Shown here piece after piece: positions 59,801 to 64,000 of a DNA stretch of 64,000 bases. A model generated the notes under the pieces. The model searched no databases, was not told the DNA's origin, and was given only the letters and a program-made list of their open reading frames with translations. A program made the translations under genes and the position numbers. This DNA is from Carallia brachiata (lineage: Eukaryota > Streptophyta > Magnoliopsida > Malpighiales > Rhizophoraceae): positions 1,260,218 to 1,324,217 of the forward strand of contig JADCRB010000064.1 in the NCBI GenBank assembly GCA_021464245.1, in the 5' to 3' direction. Within the stretch, counting starts at the first letter, position 1. Every line of letters begins with the position of its first letter.

Positions 59801-61777
59801 TCTTCTACTGTTGTAGAAAAATTGTGTAAGGCGATGTAAGGAAGTTAAGCATGCTTTTGCTAAATCTAGGTGGTCAACCAACAAGCAAACTTAGTGCACA
59901 GTATGAAACTTGAAAAGGGAGGGAAAGAACAAAAAATGGTTGATCTCAATTATCCTGTTGTGCACAAGCATGATCAGATGTTGATCGCTTAAAGGAAATA
60001 TTTTGGTTTCCTTGGTTGGTCTTTCTTATAACCGCACTTTTATTTCACGTCTTACAAATGGTTCTTTTTATACATCAAACACTTACAAACCATACGGAGA
60101 TACGATGGATGATGACAAAAAAAAAATTGACCTGAAATTTGTTGATGAGCAACCGTACAACACATGCTCCATTTACAATTGAAGCCATCAAATTCTTGCT
60201 CTGAGAAATTTTTTGACCAAATAGATGGAATTGAGCACACAAAACAAGGATGAGTTGTTTGGAACTTTTTTTTTATGTTGTTAGTTTTGTGCTTCATGCA
60301 GCCATAATATGAAATAATTGAACTCTTTTCTGATATATATATATATTTCTCCATTGGAGACTGTTTTCTGATCTGATCAACTGTTATTTATTGCAAATAG
60401 CTGAAATGCTACTTTGGTCTGCTCTCTTGTAGTTTTGTCAGTAGCAGTTGGTCAATCTCTACATTGTCAATTGTATATAAATATCATTGTGAAACGATGT
60501 CTCTAGGTACTGAAGGTGGCAAATTATGACAATGATGCTGAAATATCTGATGTGCCTTGGGCCTTGGCCAGGCCATCTAGTAAGCCAACTCATAAATCTG
60601 ATATAAGGCGGAATGTTAATCCAAAATATAGAGTTGATGAGCTGAATCAACCTTCTCGCCATCTTCCTGGCATTCGTTCAATGGTTCCACTACCTGGGGG
60701 CGATCTTTTGACAGGAGGCACGGACTTGAAAATACGTCGATGGGACCATCTCAGGTTGTTGTCTTCTTCTTCTCCTCCTTCTTCTCACTCCTCTCATCCT
60801 TTGTCACCCTATTTGTCATGTAGTGTCTTAATACTTTTCCTTGCTATTTTCCCCTTTTTAAAGTGGAAAGAGGTGGGGTTCAGAAAAAAAGTTAATGACT
60901 TCTTATAATCATTGTAGCCCGGACCGAAGTTACTGTATTTGCGGGCCAAACATGAATGGAGTTGGAAATGATGATTTATATGAAACAAGATCAAGTTTTG
61001 GAGTGCAAATTGTGCAGGTATGCCAGATCTTTGTGGGTTGTTGTCCCAAGTTTACAAACTTCATGACATTTGAGCTTTTATCCTGTTTTGTTTGCTTTGT
61101 TTAAACCTCTCTTTTCTTTTTTTTTTCTTTTGCTCTAGTATGACGTTAGCTTTGGTGATGTTGGTGAGGTGAGAAGTAAATTATTTTTGAAATAGGACAA
61201 CAGTTGTACTAGAATATAATAAGTGACTGGTTTTTTAGTATCTTTCTAGTTTCTTGGCATGCTTTTGTCATAGTGTATCTACTGTCAACTTATTTGAACC
61301 TGCACCCAGTTCAGGTTATTGCTTCAACTTTTAAAAGTAAAGTTGCACATTTCCTTAATTGGATCACCAGTCACCTTTCTGCCGTAACTTATTAAATTAC
61401 TTTTGCTTGGTTATTGTCACAAAATATTCGCTTTGATTGAATCTCAAAACTGTTTGACTTATGTGGATTGATTGCTGCTCAGTCCTTGACTTTTTCTTTA
61501 TGAGAGTGAAATTCTTGAAAATGTGCCAAAGCTCTTCTATTCTAGGATTGGCATGCTGAAATTGTTTCCTTTTCCTTTTTTTTTTCGTAATTGCAAACAG
61601 GAGACAAAAAAACGGCATCTGAGTGGTAAGTTGACAGCGAAGGCAGTTTTTGCATCTGCAGCTACTGACCCTGCTGGCTGCCACCGAGATTCCATCCTCT
61701 CGTTGGCTTCTGTCAAGTTGAATCAGAGACTTCTTATTTCAAGCAGTAGAGATGGTGCTATCAAGGTCTGGAAGTAA
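53872..61777 (+). CDS. VPS15: VPS15, protein-kinase-like regulatory subunit of PI3K (VPS34) complex
   Basis: VPS15 anchors and activates VPS34 PI3-kinase for autophagy and vacuolar sorting. Eleven exons: 53872-54144, 54670-54792, 54885-54930, 55019-55179, 55697-55776, 56227-56332, 56423-56599, 56685-59791, 60507-60754, 60918-61017 and 61601-61777. The N-terminus is MGNKIA (a myristoylation-type start). A kinase-like domain follows, with HGDIKCEN (D149) and DFA at about 167 instead of DFG. HEAT repeats fill the middle of the large exon (about residues 380-700). WD40 repeats run from about 1110 to the end ([15 protein letters not shown], the final DGAIKVWK). Intron 2 has a GC donor (cag|gcatgt). 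In the large exon the frame breaks at the C-run 59685-59688, which looks one base short; the family sequence continues in the next frame to the exon end. With that base the CDS is 4,599 nt (1,532 aa), a normal size. A SINE lies in intron 4. Confidence 0.95.
55275..55288. repeat. SINE target duplication, left
   Basis: aagtcaatactcac. The right copy at 55453-55466 differs by one base. Confidence 0.75.
55289..55452 (-). mobile_element. Au-like tRNA-derived SINE in VPS15 intron 4
   Basis: Flanked by a 14-bp duplication with one mismatch. Read on the minus strand, it has an A-box-like word (ttagtataatggtaag), a B-box-like word (agattcaagtc), a 'ccccacaatgtggg' hairpin and a T-run end. This is the layout of plant Au SINEs. 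It is inserted antisense to the gene. Confidence 0.75.
55453..55466. repeat. SINE target duplication, right
   Basis: aagtcagtactcac, the partner of 55275-55288. Confidence 0.75.
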
Positions 61778-64000
61778 GTAACCTGTCCATAGCAGTGGTT
61801 TATTGTACATATGATGATGATGATGATATAGCTGAAATTGTAAATTATATCATAAGAGGATGAAAGCAGAATTGCAGTTTTAATGCTGAGTTCTATCCTA
61901 AGCCCTTTGCATTTATGCTTATGCGAAAGGAATATGGAAGCTTTTTTTTTTTTTTTGCTATATTCAATGGCTATGCTGTGCACACTGCCCATGGAACTGT
62001 TGTCCTGGACATATTCAAATCCTTTTTTGGGTCCTGTTCTTTTTGAGGGGGTTGCCATGGTGGCGACTTGCATTTGAAAGGGGTGGGTGTCGAGGATACC
62101 ATCGAATCTATGTTATGGTGCTATGTGGACTTCAGAGGCATTCCCAGAAGTAAGACCAATTTCACACACGATGTTGTTTTTTCATACTTGGGGGTTTAAG
62201 CTCATACTTATCCTAAATTACTATTTCTGGTGAGGTTTTAGTATACACAGGCAATTGGTTTAAAGAATTTACATTGAATGCCTTTGTAGTGATACTGGAT
62301 TTTCAGTTTCCGCAGTTCTGTAGGCCTTCATTTTGACCTTTTTTCTTTGAACGGGACTTTCCTGCTATTCCTTCTTTAATCTTCTTGGTAAGTAAGAGCG
62401 CCATAATAATATTTTCTGAACGTGGCTCTCTCTCTCTATATTCGTTAGTGTTTTGTTCTTTTGGTATGCAATATTATGATTTACAAGCACTTGCTGCATA
62501 TTGGTGAGAATCAGTCTTGCTGCACAAATGGAGCTTCTAATCACAGGTAATCGGCTTTCGCTATTGATGTTTTGGTTTAGTTTCTTATTTCTAATTGTTC
62601 GAAAATCTTCATGACCTTGAATTAGAAGATTGTATGGAATTTATGGAAAATTTCCAGAGTGACCTAATTCGCAAGTGTGCTATTTGAATTTTGGAGGGGG
62701 GAGAAACTCTTTACAGTTTTTACGATTTGATGAGTTGAAAAGCTAAGGTTCAAAACCTGAAGCTCCAGTTATATAACATGGGAGAATACAATAACTTGAA
62801 CCGAAAATATGATAATTATGGTGGTTGATTTTTGAAACTACTAGCTTTAAATAATAAGAATTACCCCTAGGAAAGAAAGCTTTACAATTCTTCTTGTAAG
62901 AACAAAGAGGCTCAAATTCTCAGTGCAATTTACTAACATAATTTATAAATTTTCGGCATAATGTTTGGATCATGATACTCTTGCACTTTTTCTTTCTAGA
63001 CGTTGAATTCTTAAGCAAGAAAATATTATTAAAAACATAGAGAGTAGGAATCACGGACACTGACAAGAATAATAGAATCATTGAGACTCGAATATAAACT
63101 AAGATGTTCTAATAAAAACTTTCTAACTTTTTTTGGTTTTTTTTTTTATGTTCTAATCAATTGTGTTAGAAAAACAAGATAGCTTTTTATATTTTTTTGA
63201 CAGAAAAATGTTCCTGTAGGGGCACTCCTTTTTTTTTTTTTTTTAATTTCCCCTTGGCTAGAAGATTTGCAGGGAAAGTATCCAGCATAGGTCATCTGCT
63301 ATAAAGCTGAGCTACACCTTTCTTGTTGCGTCAGCATGTTTTTAGTCACTTCTTTAAGATCACAAGTAGATGAACTTCGACATAGAACCCATGACAGGCA
63401 CACAAACGCACTGTACAAGGGGTTTTAGGGTTTTTGTGGATTTAAAGTAGGGTTTGAAAAAGAGTTGTGAGAAAGAAAATTGTGGGGGAAAAAAAGAAAA
63501 AGAGAGAAAATAATTTATTTAGATGGGCCAAAATTGAGTGAGGAAAGAAAAAGGTTAGAAATGATAATATTTTGTTAGATATTGAAAGAACAAGATAGAG
63601 TAATAAACTTTATTTATTAAATTACAAATACATCCTCATGATAGATTGATGAACAAGGCCAAAAACTCGGGCATTTATGTCATTTCGTTTGAAAGTTAGA
63701 AAACTCAGGATGTTTCTCACAGTTTTCTTACAAATTTAGCAAGGAATGGTTATTGGTGGGACCGAAGAAAATTTTGCTTCAGATTTTTTTTTTTTTATTC
63801 ACATTTTTCTTCGTTCACACTTTCTCTGGCTTTCCAAATATGAATTACTTTTCTTTTTCCTTTAAGAGACTTTCTTTCCCATGCTTTCCGCCTAACCCAA
63901 ATTCCAAAAACACTGTAAAAATTTGACTTTTGTTCTTTTTCGATCTTTAATGAGGGGAAAAAAAGGCCAGTACGAATGTGTGATAAAAGCGTTAGCCAAT
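61778..64000. other. VPS15 3' flank and intergenic DNA
   Basis: I see no gene. It contains a short (atg)n tract at about 61813, several T-runs (61938, 63150, 63230, 63786) and AT-rich, purine-biased DNA near 63450-63600. No family-level protein similarity is visible on either strand. Confidence 0.55.

Overview
The window is nuclear DNA from a flowering plant, most likely a eudicot. It is AT-rich, its genes are split by short AT-rich introns, and its proteins belong to plant families: profilins, Derlin-1, a GH17/X8 GPI-type glucanase, an MKK6-type MAP kinase kinase, an OXS3-type stress protein and plant VPS15. I see no organellar, bacterial or CRISPR content and no intact rRNA or tRNA gene.

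Layout from left to right: a transposon-littered flank (1-5.7 kb); Derlin (+, 5742-8684); profilin A (+, 9778-11326); a one-exon SUVH5/6-like gene that keeps only the SRA part (+, 14962-15980); profilin B (+, 18943-20102); an inverted-repeat NLR pseudogene (20.4-21.3 kb); the GH17 glucanase (-, 23237-26762); nested retroelements with a Mutator-type element inside (27.7-29.4 kb); a non-coding stretch; MKK6-like (+, 33950-37086); OXS3-like (+, 41604-42283); a young, internally deleted copia element (45395-48124); a small basic protein gene (+, 51122-51382); and the 11-exon VPS15 gene (+, 53872-61777). The last 2.2 kb hold no gene I can see.

From memory, the gene set is the sum of two Arabidopsis segments: At4g29330-29380 (Derlin, two profilins, GH17, VPS15) and At5g56550-56600 (OXS3, MKK6, GH17, profilin). 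The window therefore looks like the unsplit ancestral block. The genes do not form one pathway. They are housekeeping functions in ER quality control, actin dynamics, callose/cell-wall turnover, cytokinesis MAPK signalling, stress tolerance and PI3K/autophagy.

Several otherwise well-conserved genes (Derlin, the SRA gene, profilin B, GH17, VPS15) each carry short frame-breaking indels, mostly in homopolymer runs. In every case the exon arithmetic closes when those few bases are accounted for. This points to residual assembly errors at least as strongly as to pseudogenes, and it affects how every reading frame here should be read. The features most worth follow-up are the NLR inverted repeat (a possible hairpin small-RNA source), the stand-alone SRA protein, and the Mutator-type element that carries a tRNA-like segment.
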